From positions 1 to 41,657 of the forward strand of contig CALMQM010000031.1 in assembly GCA_937871435.1 (NCBI GenBank): a stretch of DNA of 41,657 nt, written 5' to 3'. Of the stretch, positions 33,484 to 41,603 are shown piece after piece. Every line of letters begins with the position of its first letter. Within the stretch, counting starts at the first letter, position 1. The stretch is from an uncultured Bacteroidota bacterium. GTDB taxonomy: Bacteria > Bacteroidota > Bacteroidia > AKYH767-A > 2013-40CM-41-45. The position numbers and the translations under genes are program-made. The notes under the pieces were generated by a model. That model did not search any database and was not told the DNA's origin. It was given only the letters and a program-made list of their open reading frames with translations.

Positions 33484-35613
33484 ATGAAAAAATTTCTAAC
33501 CCAGTTAAAGGACAATCCCCTCAAAAGGAAATTGTTCTCCTTCTTAGTCCTCCTGATTGCTATCTCAGGATTGAGTAATTCAGCATCTGCGCAATGCAGA
33601 ACTTTTATCTATGCATTTCCGGATAGCTCCGGATACACAGTGCAATTTTTTGATTCCAGCAGTGGTGGAACTCCGGTATCCTGGGCATGGGATTTTGGTG
33701 ATGGTGCAACCTCTGTGCAACAGGCACCTAATCACTCCTACACTACATCGGGTTGGTATCAGGTATGTCTGACAGTTACATTTAATCCGGCCTGTACAGC
33801 TACAGCTTGCGATTCAGTTTACATTGGAACCCCGGTGTATCCATGTATAGCAGATTTTTACCAGCAGGTAACAGGAGCAACTTCAGTTTCATTCAATGAT
33901 CTGAGTACCGGTGGATCTCAATCCATTATTTCATGGGACTGGGATTTTGGTGACGGTTCCGTATCTACTCAGCAATCACCTTCACATACATATGCGAGTC
34001 CTGGAAGTTATGTAGCATGTCTGACGATTACTACAACAGGTGGACAGTGTACAAATAGCACTTGTCAGAATGTTGTTATTCAATCCAGCCAAACATGTTC
34101 TGCATATTTTGGATACAATGTTCAATCCGGAAGCTACACAGCTGATTTCATTGATACATCGTGGACATCCAGTGGAAGCATTACCAGTTGGGCCTGGGAT
34201 TTCGGAGATGGCAGCACATCCAATTTGCAAAATCCTTCTCATACTTATGCTACAACAGGTAATTATCAGGTTTGTCTGACGATTACAGGAATCAATGGAT
34301 GCACTGACACATATTGTTCTCGTGTAGATATCCTGGGACCTTATTGTACTTCGAACTTCTTCAGTTACGGATCGAATCCGTTGCAAGCTTCATTTGTTGA
34401 CAATTCATCATCTTCATCAACAATTACAGGATGGGCATGGGATTTTGGCGATGGAAATACATCGAATCTTCAAAACCCGGTTCATACTTATGCCGCAGGC
34501 GGGTATTTCTATGTTTGTCTGACGATTAGTACAAACAGCGGTTGTAATGATACTTATTGCGATTCCGTTTATATTGGAACAAGCAGTTCCTGCCAATCTA
34601 TTTTCAGCGCGCAGGTGAATGGAGGAGTAGTCACTTTTACAGATAACAGCATACCATCCAATCACTCCGGTTTATGGGATTTTGGTGATGGAAATACACT
34701 CTGGACATGGAATTCCTTGCCTGTTAATCACCAGTATTTTAGTGTGGGAACATTTGTTGTGTGTCTTACCATTACAGATTCACTTTGTTACTCGACAACG
34801 TGTGATACAGTTGTCATAACACAAGCCGGTTGTTCTGCACTGTTTACCAGCATGCAGGATTCCATGAATTTCCTTACTACATACTTTAACGATTTATCAT
34901 CCGGAACTATCAATGACTGGTCGTGGGACTTTGGTGATGGAAGTACAGGCAACGGACAATATCCGGTGCATACATATGCTTCAATTGGAACATACCGTGT
35001 GTGCCTTACTGTAACTGACACACTAAATTCCTGTACCAATACATATTGCACTAATGTTGTCGCGAATTCACCTTGTGCTCCTGTCTTTGGAGCTTTCCCT
35101 GATTCATTGATGCAGACAACTGTGGATATGAATTTCTGGCTGCAGTCTAATTGTGGCAGTCCGACAGCAGTGTTCTGGGATTTCGGAGACGGAACAGTTG
35201 ATTCATCCGGAACTCTGGCACCGATTCATAGTTATGCAGATACAGGAACATATACGGTTTGTGCCTGCGTAGTGATTGGAATTGACACCTTCTGTGATTG
35301 CGAACCAGTATATGCATACCGTATGAGTAGTGGTATCGCTGATGTAGTAAGTCCTGTACAACATTTCACCGCTGCACCGAATCCATTCCATGAAGGAACC
35401 ACTGTGAGCTTTGACATTAATCAGCAGGCTGATGTGGAACTGAAACTGGTTGATTTGCTTGGTAATGAAGTGGAAACTGTTTATTCAGGCCACACCGACA
35501 AAGGGGCTCATCAGGTTTCGTTGTTTGGGAAAAACATGTCGCCCGGTATTTATTTCATTCATCTTAAAGTGAATGGTTATTCCACTACACAAAAGATATT
35601 TTTCCTTCCATAG
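33484..35613 (+). CDS. Exported seven-PKD-domain protein with T9SS sorting domain
   Basis: A 709-residue product with a long signal peptide (1 to about 37, ending ...SASAQ). Seven PKD domains follow, each with WDFGDG: beginning at residues 67, 151, 236, 317, 398, 479 and 565, about 81-86 residues apart. Each repeat also has a four-cysteine pattern, with a Cys near the start and VCLTI...C..(T)YC at the end. The last ~80 residues (AAPNPFHEGTTVSF ... GIYFIHLKVNGYSTTQKIFFLP) are a type-A T9SS sorting domain. PKD domains are beta sandwiches found in surface adhesins and extracellular enzymes; no enzyme domain is present here, so an adhesin or spacer role is inferred. Its own promoter and terminator flank it. 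Confidence 0.9.
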   Translation: MKKFLTQLKDNPLKRKLFSFLVLLIAISGLSNSASAQCRTFIYAFPDSSGYTVQFFDSSSGGTPVSWAWDFGDGATSVQQAPNHSYTTSGWYQVCLTVTFNPACTATACDSVYIGTPVYPCIADFYQQVTGATSVSFNDLSTGGSQSIISWDWDFGDGSVSTQQSPSHTYASPGSYVACLTITTTGGQCTNSTCQNVVIQSSQTCSAYFGYNVQSGSYTADFIDTSWTSSGSITSWAWDFGDGSTSNLQNPSHTYATTGNYQVCLTITGINGCTDTYCSRVDILGPYCTSNFFSYGSNPLQASFVDNSSSSSTITGWAWDFGDGNTSNLQNPVHTYAAGGYFYVCLTISTNSGCNDTYCDSVYIGTSSSCQSIFSAQVNGGVVTFTDNSIPSNHSGLWDFGDGNTLWTWNSLPVNHQYFSVGTFVVCLTITDSLCYSTTCDTVVITQAGCSALFTSMQDSMNFLTTYFNDLSSGTINDWSWDFGDGSTGNGQYPVHTYASIGTYRVCLTVTDTLNSCTNTYCTNVVANSPCAPVFGAFPDSLMQTTVDMNFWLQSNCGSPTAVFWDFGDGTVDSSGTLAPIHSYADTGTYTVCACVVIGIDTFCDCEPVYAYRMSSGIADVVSPVQHFTAAPNPFHEGTTVSFDINQQADVELKLVDLLGNEVETVYSGHTDKGAHQVSLFGKNMSPGIYFIHLKVNGYSTTQKIFFLP

Positions 35614-35630
35614 TTTGTGTTTGTTTCCAA

Positions 35631-35668
35631 AAGAAAATCCCCGGGAGATTACCTCCGGGGATTTTTTC
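35631..35668. terminator. Terminator after the PKD gene, possibly shared with the DUF349 gene
   Basis: A GC-rich hairpin (AATCCCC-GGGAG on the left, CTCC-GGGGATT on the right, with one bulged base) has A residues before it and a TTTTTT run after it. It lies 18 bases after the PKD stop codon and 38 before the stop of the convergent DUF349 gene. Confidence 0.8.
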
Positions 35669-35705
35669 TACCCGTAAGATTTCCGTAAACGAAGAAGTTA
35701 GTATC

Positions 35706-37430
35706 TCACTTCGCGTCGGAAAATAATTTTAATTTCTTCTTGAGCATTTCTATTTCTTCCTTGGCACGGGAAAGGTTTTGTTCTACTTCCTGTAAAAGAG
35801 ATCCCATGTTCTTGGAATTTCTGAAGAAGCCAAGATTGTTTTCATATTGGCTGATGGTTGCCTGAAGCTTATTGATTTTTTCTTTGATACTGTTCTTTTC
35901 TTTTCTCAATAAATTGCCGGCTTCATCAGATTGTGAAAGCAATTCAACATTGCTTCTGAATTTCTCCAAATGTAAATTTGAAGATTCCAGTTTCATTGCA
36001 TCGTATTTTGAATCCAGCGCTTTTTTATAACGTTCCCAGATTCGTTGTTTATCACGAATCGGGACATGTTCGATGCTTTTCCATTCGGATGAAAAATCAC
36101 GTAATTGTTTGAGATCTTCATCCGATTTACCACTGGGAGAGAAGTCTTCAATACGTTTAATAAGCTCTTCCTTTTTTGCAAGGTTGACAGATTGTTCAGC
36201 ATCTCTTGAGCTAAAATGTTCTCGTTTTCCTGTGAAAAATTTATCACAGGCTTCGCGGAATTTTTTCCAGAGTTTATTTTCTTCCCACTGTTCAATATGC
36301 CCGGCTTCTTTCCAGTCTTTCTGAAGTTGTAACACTTCTTTCGTCACATCATCCCATGAATCATGAACGGCAGCCGCGATGCTTTCCGCCTTTTCAATGA
36401 TAGCGAGCTTCTTGTCTTTGTTTGTTTTGTGAGTTTTCTTCAGGTCACCGAAAAACTCCCGCTTTTTACCATAAAATTTATTGAGCGCAGCACGGAATTC
36501 ATTCCATACCTGTTCATTTTCCTTCTTCGGACCATATCCGAGTTTTTTCCATTCATCAAAAATACCATTGAAGGTATCCGTCATGGTTTGCCATTGCTTT
36601 GGCGTATCAAAATTTTCCTCGGCAATTCCCTGTGCACGTGTAAGCAAAATTTTCTTCGCTTCGATGTTGCTGTGTTCTTCCTTCTGACGTTCCTGATAGA
36701 AATCCCGGATTTTCTGATACACTTGTCCGATCAGTTCCCGGTATCTGTTTCTGAGTGGTTCAACAGTTTCAGGGGCGGTGGGACCAAGTTCCGACCATTC
36801 CATCCGGTAGAGATTGATCATTCGCTCAATTCCTTTGATGGAATCCATAGGAAGCAAAGATTCAATTTTGGAAAGCAGTTGAACTCTGTGTTCATGGTTT
36901 CTTTTAAAATCGAGTTCACGCAAATCCTTACTCAACTTCATATTGTAATAGAAGTTGTGTACATGACGATGATAGACACTTTGCAGGTTTTTATATTCCC
37001 TGGTTGGTACGTTACCTATTTCGTTCCAACGATTTTGCAGCTCTTTGAATGATTGAAAGGCTTTTCCGATATTGGTTTCTTCAGCAATCAGTTTTTCTAA
37101 CTCTGCAATAACCGCTTCCTTTTCCTTGTATTTTGAGTCTACTTCATCAGCCTTCATTTTTCTGAATTTAGACTGACGATCACTCAGTATGTGCATCAAT
37201 TCACTGAAGCGATGATCAAGAGGATCCTTCGGTGGTTCGAAGGCATCCGGTTCGCCGCCGTCAGCGATGAAACCTTGTTGTTGTTCCTGGTGCAGGCGAT
37301 CACACTCGCGTAAGTAGTCGTTTTTGATTTCATCCGCCCTGGAAAAAGTTTCTTCTGAAACATTTTCTTTGGTGAGATCTTCCAGTTTGGCAATTAATTC
37401 TTCCTTCATGGACACAGTGAGCATAGACAT
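35706..37430 (-). CDS. DUF349 domain-containing protein
   Basis: The 574-residue product is a string of DUF349 repeats: helical units with the core W(x)EIGxVP..EYKNLxxxY / W.ELGPTAPETVEPL / W.KLGYGPKKENEQVWNEF / W.EAGHIEQWEENKLWKKF / W.SIEHVPIRDKQRIWERY. The C-terminal end (about 510-574) is a coiled coil rich in Glu/Lys. DUF349 proteins are usually single in Bacteroidota genomes and their function is unknown; they are predicted cytoplasmic, with no signal peptide. Three ATGs (37430, 37424, 37409) precede the first repeat, so the exact start is uncertain. A TAAATTTG -7 element is present at 37453-37460 (minus strand). Confidence 0.85.
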   Translation of the reverse strand: MSMLTVSMKEELIAKLEDLTKENVSEETFSRADEIKNDYLRECDRLHQEQQQGFIADGGEPDAFEPPKDPLDHRFSELMHILSDRQSKFRKMKADEVDSKYKEKEAVIAELEKLIAEETNIGKAFQSFKELQNRWNEIGNVPTREYKNLQSVYHRHVHNFYYNMKLSKDLRELDFKRNHEHRVQLLSKIESLLPMDSIKGIERMINLYRMEWSELGPTAPETVEPLRNRYRELIGQVYQKIRDFYQERQKEEHSNIEAKKILLTRAQGIAEENFDTPKQWQTMTDTFNGIFDEWKKLGYGPKKENEQVWNEFRAALNKFYGKKREFFGDLKKTHKTNKDKKLAIIEKAESIAAAVHDSWDDVTKEVLQLQKDWKEAGHIEQWEENKLWKKFREACDKFFTGKREHFSSRDAEQSVNLAKKEELIKRIEDFSPSGKSDEDLKQLRDFSSEWKSIEHVPIRDKQRIWERYKKALDSKYDAMKLESSNLHLEKFRSNVELLSQSDEAGNLLRKEKNSIKEKINKLQATISQYENNLGFFRNSKNMGSLLQEVEQNLSRAKEEIEMLKKKLKLFSDAK

Positions 37431-37717
37431 AGTAGAATTCTAAAGAGAATCCCAAATTTAGGAATTGTTTTTATGGGAAAGCGCAGGCGACCCGGAATGA
37501 CACATTTGTCGAGGCGACAAGATAGTTCCTGAATCGGAGGATGTCAAGCATGAAAGGTGAGAGAAAGCAGTAAGAAAGTGAATAATGGTTTTTGCACGGT
37601 TTTCTTCGATTGTCCAAATGCAGGGGTAATGAGGACCGTACCCAATGATTTGAAGAAGCCTCAAAATTGATATTTTTTCGATTTTTAGGCATTGAAAGCC
37701 ATTTTTTCATAAGATAC
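37431..37717. other. Intergenic region DUF349 / rpmE2 with an odd GC-rich segment
   Basis: The gap between the DUF349 gene and rpmE2 has a -7 element for the DUF349 gene near its left end and the rpmE2 promoter at its right end. A GC-richer stretch from about 37478 to 37560 stands out against AT-rich flanks and contains the perfect palindrome TTGTCG-AGG-CGACAA at 37506-37520. It is not coding in any convincing way. It may be a dispersed repeat element. Confidence 0.45.
37453..37460 (-). promoter_or_regulatory. -7 element before the DUF349 gene
   Basis: On the minus strand the sequence reads TAAATTTG, an exact TAnnTTTG match, 22 bases upstream of the first ATG at 37430. No TTG is visible at the expected -33 spacing. 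Confidence 0.45.
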
Positions 37718-37747
37718 TTGTTTATTGAGTGAAAAATCTTAAATTTG
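37718..37747 (+). promoter_or_regulatory. Bacteroidota promoter of rpmE2
   Basis: TTG at 37718-37720, 19 spacer bases, then TAAATTTG at 37740-37747: a full consensus match. The ATG of rpmE2 follows at 37768, giving a leader of roughly 15 bases and showing that the upstream in-frame ATG at 37729, which lies inside the promoter, is not used. Confidence 0.78.
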
Positions 37748-37767
37748 CAGCCTCAATTTTGAAGATA

Positions 37768-38031
37768 ATGAAGAAAGACATTCATCCCCAGAACTATAGA
37801 ATGGTCGTTTTCAAGGATATTTCCTGCGATTATTCATTCATGACTCGTTCTACGATCGAAACAAAAGATACCATTAAATGGACTGATGGCAAGGAATATC
37901 CACTTGTGAAGCTTGAAATCAGCCACATGTCTCATCCTTTCTATACAGGTAAGATGAAGTTGATCGATACAGCAGGTCGTGTCGACAAATTCCGTAACAG
38001 ATACGCAAAGAAAAAAGAAGCGTCCAAATAA
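37768..38031 (+). CDS. rpmE2: Type B 50S ribosomal protein L31
   Basis: The 87-residue product begins [20 protein letters not shown], the normal L31 N terminus; a longer frame from 37729 is rejected because the promoter overlaps it. It contains [37 protein letters not shown], the conserved L31 core. Only one Cys is present, so it lacks the CxxC zinc site: this is the type B (zinc-free) form common in Bacteroidota. L31 sits in the large ribosomal subunit at the bridge to the small subunit. It has its own consensus promoter and a terminator right behind it, so it is a single-gene unit. Confidence 0.96.
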   Translation: MKKDIHPQNYRMVVFKDISCDYSFMTRSTIETKDTIKWTDGKEYPLVKLEISHMSHPFYTGKMKLIDTAGRVDKFRNRYAKKKEASK

Positions 38032-38049
38032 GGAATCAAAAGAAAGATT

Positions 38050-38088
38050 GAAAAGTCCTCCAAAACCCGGAGGACTTTTTCTTTTTTA
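38050..38088 (+). terminator. Rho-independent terminator of rpmE2
   Basis: Stem AGTCCTCC (38054-38061) with GGAGGACT (38069-38076) and a seven-base loop, followed by a T-rich tract to 38087. It begins about 20 bases after the rpmE2 stop codon. Confidence 0.88.
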
Positions 38089-38103
38089 AGCCTGCTTAAT
38101 TTT

Positions 38104-38111
38104 TATTTTTG
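38104..38111 (+). promoter_or_regulatory. -7 element before the GlmU-like gene
   Basis: TATTTTTG matches TAnnTTTG and lies 24 bases upstream of the ATG at 38136, just after the rpmE2 terminator. No TTG was found at the -33 distance. Confidence 0.4.
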
Positions 38112-38135
38112 ATCGCTCAAACCAGCGCATCCAGC

Positions 38136-39326
38136 ATGAACATTATTTTTTTCGACGACGAGAACAGAGAAAATTTATTGCCATTGACTTTTACCCGGCC
38201 GGCCTGCGAATTGAGGGTGGGCATATTAACAATACGTGAAAAATGGGAGAAGCATTTCCGGGAAAAAGCTTCATTTATTACTGTTGATTACCTGCAAGAA
38301 AAATATCCACTGGAATCAGGCAAGAACAATCTCCTGATTAATGGCTGTATCCTGCCGGATGCCGGATTACTCAAGAGTATTCAGGCATTAAAGCCCGGAA
38401 CCAAATTAGTACAGGAAGATTTTGTAATCGCAGTCCGAACAGATGAACAGGTGAACAATGATTTGAATTTCCTTGCCGGGATTGCCGTTGACAAAGTTGA
38501 AATATATTCAGCGAAATTGAATCGGGTAAAGTTTTGCTGGGATTTATTTGCATTTAACGATCTTGCTATCAGGGACGATTTTGCCATGCTGACAAAGGGC
38601 AGGGTATCACAACCAATTCCTTCTTCCAACAAGTGTATTCAACCGGAAAATATTTTTCTTGAAGAAGGCGTTAAGGTAGAGTGTTCCATTCTAAATGCGC
38701 AAACAGGTCCGATTTACCTTGCGAAAGATTCTGAGATTATGGAAGGAGCTATGATCCGGGGGCCATTTAGTTTAGGTGAACACGCTCAGGTGAAGATGGG
38801 TGCCAAGATTTATGGTGCTACCACCATTGGTCCTGAATGTCGGGTAGGTGGTGAAGTCAGCAATTCCGTGATGATGGGTTATTCAAACAAAGGACATGAC
38901 GGATTTCTCGGTAATTCAGTATTAGGTGAATGGTGTAATCTCGGCGCTGACAGTAACAATTCCAACCTGAAGAATAACTATTCCAAGATCAAAGTCTGGA
39001 ATTACAAGGAGGAACAATACATCAATACCGGTTTGCAGTTTTGTGGATTGATCATGGGCGATCATTCCAAGTGTAGCATCAATACTATGTTCAATACCGG
39101 AACTGTAGTAGGAGTGAGTGCAAACATTTATGGAAATGGTTTTCCGCCAAAATTTATTCCTTCTTATTCATGGGGTGGCTCAGAAGGGTTTAAAACGTAC
39201 AGACTTGAAGAAGCTCTTGAAGTTGGTCAAAGAGTGTATGAAAGAAGACATATAGAATTTAATTTGAGCGATCAGAAAATACTCAAACATTTATTTGAGA
39301 TTACAACAAAATACCGATCCTGGTAA
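38136..39326 (+). CDS. GlmU-like protein (nucleotidyltransferase-like plus left-handed beta-helix)
   Basis: I start at the ATG at 38136 (MNIIFFDDENRENLLPLTFT); the nine codons upstream would need a TTG and overlap the promoter. The ~396-residue product has an N-terminal domain of the kind seen in Bacteroidota GlmU-family proteins (TRPACELRVGILTIREKW, then LLINGCILPD) and a C-terminal hexapeptide left-handed beta-helix (about 180-350; IYLAKDSEIMEGAMIRGPFS, EHAQVKMGAKIYGATTIGPE, VGGEVSNSVMMGYSNKGHDG). It lacks the canonical Rossmann signature GxGxRM of active uridylyltransferases, so the N-terminal activity is doubtful. Sugar nucleotide metabolism is inferred. It is first in an operon with the next two genes. 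Confidence 0.85.
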   Translation: MNIIFFDDENRENLLPLTFTRPACELRVGILTIREKWEKHFREKASFITVDYLQEKYPLESGKNNLLINGCILPDAGLLKSIQALKPGTKLVQEDFVIAVRTDEQVNNDLNFLAGIAVDKVEIYSAKLNRVKFCWDLFAFNDLAIRDDFAMLTKGRVSQPIPSSNKCIQPENIFLEEGVKVECSILNAQTGPIYLAKDSEIMEGAMIRGPFSLGEHAQVKMGAKIYGATTIGPECRVGGEVSNSVMMGYSNKGHDGFLGNSVLGEWCNLGADSNNSNLKNNYSKIKVWNYKEEQYINTGLQFCGLIMGDHSKCSINTMFNTGTVVGVSANIYGNGFPPKFIPSYSWGGSEGFKTYRLEEALEVGQRVYERRHIEFNLSDQKILKHLFEITTKYRSW

Positions 39327-39337
39327 AATCATAAGAC

Positions 39338-39907
39338 ATGAATCAAACTAAAGATTACACTGATATTCTGCTTTATTTCGTTCCGGCATTCCTTGTTTTG
39401 ATGGCGATGTTTATGGTCATCAAACGTTCACTGGACAGCATGTTGGTTACTGTCAGGAAATTTCTTGACCGTGATGTTCAATTGAAATCCATGGAAGATA
39501 AGGCAGCAAGGCAAAAGGAAGGCACTCCTTTAAAACTTCAGGCATATGAAAGACTGGTGCTATTCCTGGAAAGAATAAATCCGAATAGTATTTTGGTCAG
39601 AGTCCATCGAGGAGGTATGACAGCCGGTCAGCTTCAATCTGATCTTGTAGCGACAATACGCGCAGAATTTGAACATAATTTATCGCAACAGATTTATGTT
39701 TCTGAACAATCCTGGGATGAAGTGAAAAATGCCAAGGAAGATATGATTCGTATTGTGAACAATGCATTCAATCAGGTTGGCATGAATGGCACAGGGATAC
39801 AAATGAGTACACAGATTTTTGAACAGGTATTGAAAACAGAAATGTTACCCACACAGCGTGCGATTGATTTTTTAAAAGCAGAAGCCAGGAAATTATTGGG
39901 CAATTAA
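39338..39907 (+). CDS. Conserved membrane-anchored protein of unknown function
   Basis: A 189-residue product with one N-terminal membrane helix (about 10-28; ILLYFVPAFLVLMAMFMVIK) preceded by a short acidic/polar start, then a cytoplasmic or periplasmic soluble part: QLKSMEDKAARQKEGTPLKL, then AYERLVLFLERINPNSILVRV, FEHNLSQQIYVSEQSWDEV, and a final helix TQRAIDFLKAEARKLLGN. I do not recognise a characterised domain. It sits 11 bases after the GlmU-like gene and 36 bases before the mutase gene, so it belongs to one transcription unit with them. The topology suggests a small bitopic inner-membrane protein, with the soluble side likely cytoplasmic because of the basic residues after the helix (inference). 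Confidence 0.75.
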   Translation: MNQTKDYTDILLYFVPAFLVLMAMFMVIKRSLDSMLVTVRKFLDRDVQLKSMEDKAARQKEGTPLKLQAYERLVLFLERINPNSILVRVHRGGMTAGQLQSDLVATIRAEFEHNLSQQIYVSEQSWDEVKNAKEDMIRIVNNAFNQVGMNGTGIQMSTQIFEQVLKTEMLPTQRAIDFLKAEARKLLGN

Positions 39908-39943
39908 TGCCGGGCATTATACGAACAATTCAATACAACAATC

Positions 39944-41509
39944 ATGATAACAGAAGAGGCTGCCGGAAAAAAGTTTGTGACAGAAAGTGGTATTGAAATC
40001 AAGCAAGTGTATTCAGGTCACAATACGCATCCTGAAAAGCCGGGAGAATTTCCGTTTACAAGAGGAGTTCAACCTGACATGTACAGAAGCAAGTTGTGGA
40101 CGATGCGTCAATATGCCGGTTTTTCTACAGCGGAAGAAAGCAACAAACGTTATCATTACTTGTTGGGACAGGGAACTACAGGCTTGTCTGTAGCCTTTGA
40201 TCTGCCGACTCAAATAGGGTATGATTCAGATCACGATTTATCTGACGGTGAAGTTGGCAAAGCCGGAGTAGCGATAGATTCCATACGGGATATGGAAATT
40301 CTGTTTGACAAAATTAAACTGGAGGGTATTACTACCTCTATGACGATTAATTCGACCGCTTCTGTATTGCTTGCATTTTATATTGCACTGGCAAAGAAGC
40401 AGGGAGCAGATCTGAAAAAAATTTCCGGAACGATACAGAATGATATTCTGAAGGAATATGCGGCGAGAGGTACGTACATCTATCCGCCTAAACCCTCGAT
40501 GCGGATCATCACCGACATCTTTGAATATTGCAGTAAAGAGGTTCCGAAATGGAATACAATTTCGATTTCAGGATATCATATCCGGGAGGCCGGAGCTACA
40601 GCAGTGCAGGAACTGGCATTCACTTTATCGAATGGAAAAGCTTATGTAAAAGCTGCCTTGGAAAAAGGTCTGGACATTGATGTTTTCGGAAAAAGACTGT
40701 CGTTCTTTTTTAACGCTCACAACAATGTATTTCAGGAGGTAGCCAAATTTCGTGCTGCCCGGAGAATGTGGGCTGCAATGATGAAAGAGATGGGAGCGAA
40801 AGACCCACGAGCCATGATGTTGAGATTTCATACGCAAACAGGAGGTTCAACGCTTACTGCTCAGCAACCGATGAATAATATTATCCGTGTGACATTGCAG
40901 GCATTATCTGCGGTTCTTGGTGGAACACAATCTCTACATACTAATGGCTATGATGAAGCATTGAGTTTGCCTACAGAAGAAGCGGCACGTATTGCACTCA
41001 GAACGCAGCAAATCATTGCTCATGAAAGCGGGTCAGTTGAAACAGTAGATCCGCTCGCCGGATCATTTTATGTTGAAACTTTGACCGATGAAGTGGAAAA
41101 ACTGGCATGGGAATATATCCGGAAAATAGACGCGATGGGAGGTTCTGTTAATGCGATTGAAGCTGGATATATCCAGAACGAAATCGCTAATGCATCCTAT
41201 GAATACCAGCAATCTGTTGAAAGGAAAGAGAGAATTATTGTTGGTGTAAATCAATTCACTTTGGAAGAACCACCATTTGACAAGCATTTTTCTATTGATG
41301 ACTCCATTCGTGAAGTGCAAATTCAAAAAATACGTACACTGAAAGCATCAAGGAATAATGAGAAGGTAAAAGAGTGTATTCAGTCGATTGAAAGCGCAGC
41401 TAAAGATGGAAGAAACCTCATGCCTCTGATTATCGATGCCGCTGAAAATCTGACTACACTGGGTGAGATTGCAGACGCCATGCGGAGGGTTTTTGGAGAG
41501 TACGAGTGA
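39944..41509 (+). CDS. Acyl-CoA mutase large subunit (methylmalonyl-CoA mutase family)
   Basis: A 521-residue cytoplasmic protein covering the TIM-barrel part of the B12-dependent acyl-CoA mutases: [108 protein letters not shown] and [17 protein letters not shown]. It lacks the cobalamin-binding domain, as separate-subunit enzymes do; no small subunit or B12-binding gene is in the window. The aromatic Y57 that lines the acyl pocket is Tyr as in methylmalonyl-CoA mutases, but K236 stands where the propionibacterial enzyme has Arg. The substrate (methylmalonyl-CoA or a branched acyl-CoA) is therefore not certain. It is the last gene before the terminal repeats. Confidence 0.88.
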   Translation: MITEEAAGKKFVTESGIEIKQVYSGHNTHPEKPGEFPFTRGVQPDMYRSKLWTMRQYAGFSTAEESNKRYHYLLGQGTTGLSVAFDLPTQIGYDSDHDLSDGEVGKAGVAIDSIRDMEILFDKIKLEGITTSMTINSTASVLLAFYIALAKKQGADLKKISGTIQNDILKEYAARGTYIYPPKPSMRIITDIFEYCSKEVPKWNTISISGYHIREAGATAVQELAFTLSNGKAYVKAALEKGLDIDVFGKRLSFFFNAHNNVFQEVAKFRAARRMWAAMMKEMGAKDPRAMMLRFHTQTGGSTLTAQQPMNNIIRVTLQALSAVLGGTQSLHTNGYDEALSLPTEEAARIALRTQQIIAHESGSVETVDPLAGSFYVETLTDEVEKLAWEYIRKIDAMGGSVNAIEAGYIQNEIANASYEYQQSVERKERIIVGVNQFTLEEPPFDKHFSIDDSIREVQIQKIRTLKASRNNEKVKECIQSIESAAKDGRNLMPLIIDAAENLTTLGEIADAMRRVFGEYE

Positions 41510-41526
41510 TTCGCGGTTTTCTATGG

Positions 41527-41547
41527 GGTTCCGAGTTCCTGGTTTCG
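41527..41547. repeat. Degenerate heptamers GGTTCCG / AGTTCCT / GGTTTCG
   Basis: Three consecutive seven-base units following the pattern RGTTYCK lie 18 bases after the mutase stop codon. They are the first part of a heptamer mosaic; each unit differs from the others by one to three bases. Confidence 0.5.
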
Positions 41548-41580
41548 TGTGAATTGTAGAGGTTAGGTAAAAGTCCAATT

Positions 41581-41601
41581 GTCCCTCGTCCCACGTCCTT
41601 A
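41581..41601. repeat. Heptamer units GTCCCTC / GTCCCAC / GTCCTTA
   Basis: Three consecutive seven-base units sharing GTCC at their starts, directly before the CCTAATA array. The period of seven bases is the same as in the neighbouring repeats although the sequence differs. Confidence 0.55.
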
Positions 41602-41603
41602 AA

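Noticed and set aside
36363-37052. Plus-strand frame of 229 codons
   Set aside because: It runs antisense to the DUF349 gene, whose repeats are clearly protein-like; the antisense product has no domain and results from the codon use of the real gene.
37729-37767. Longer N terminus for L31 starting at 37729
   Set aside because: The segment overlaps the consensus promoter, and the canonical L31 N terminus [10 protein letters not shown] starts at 37768.
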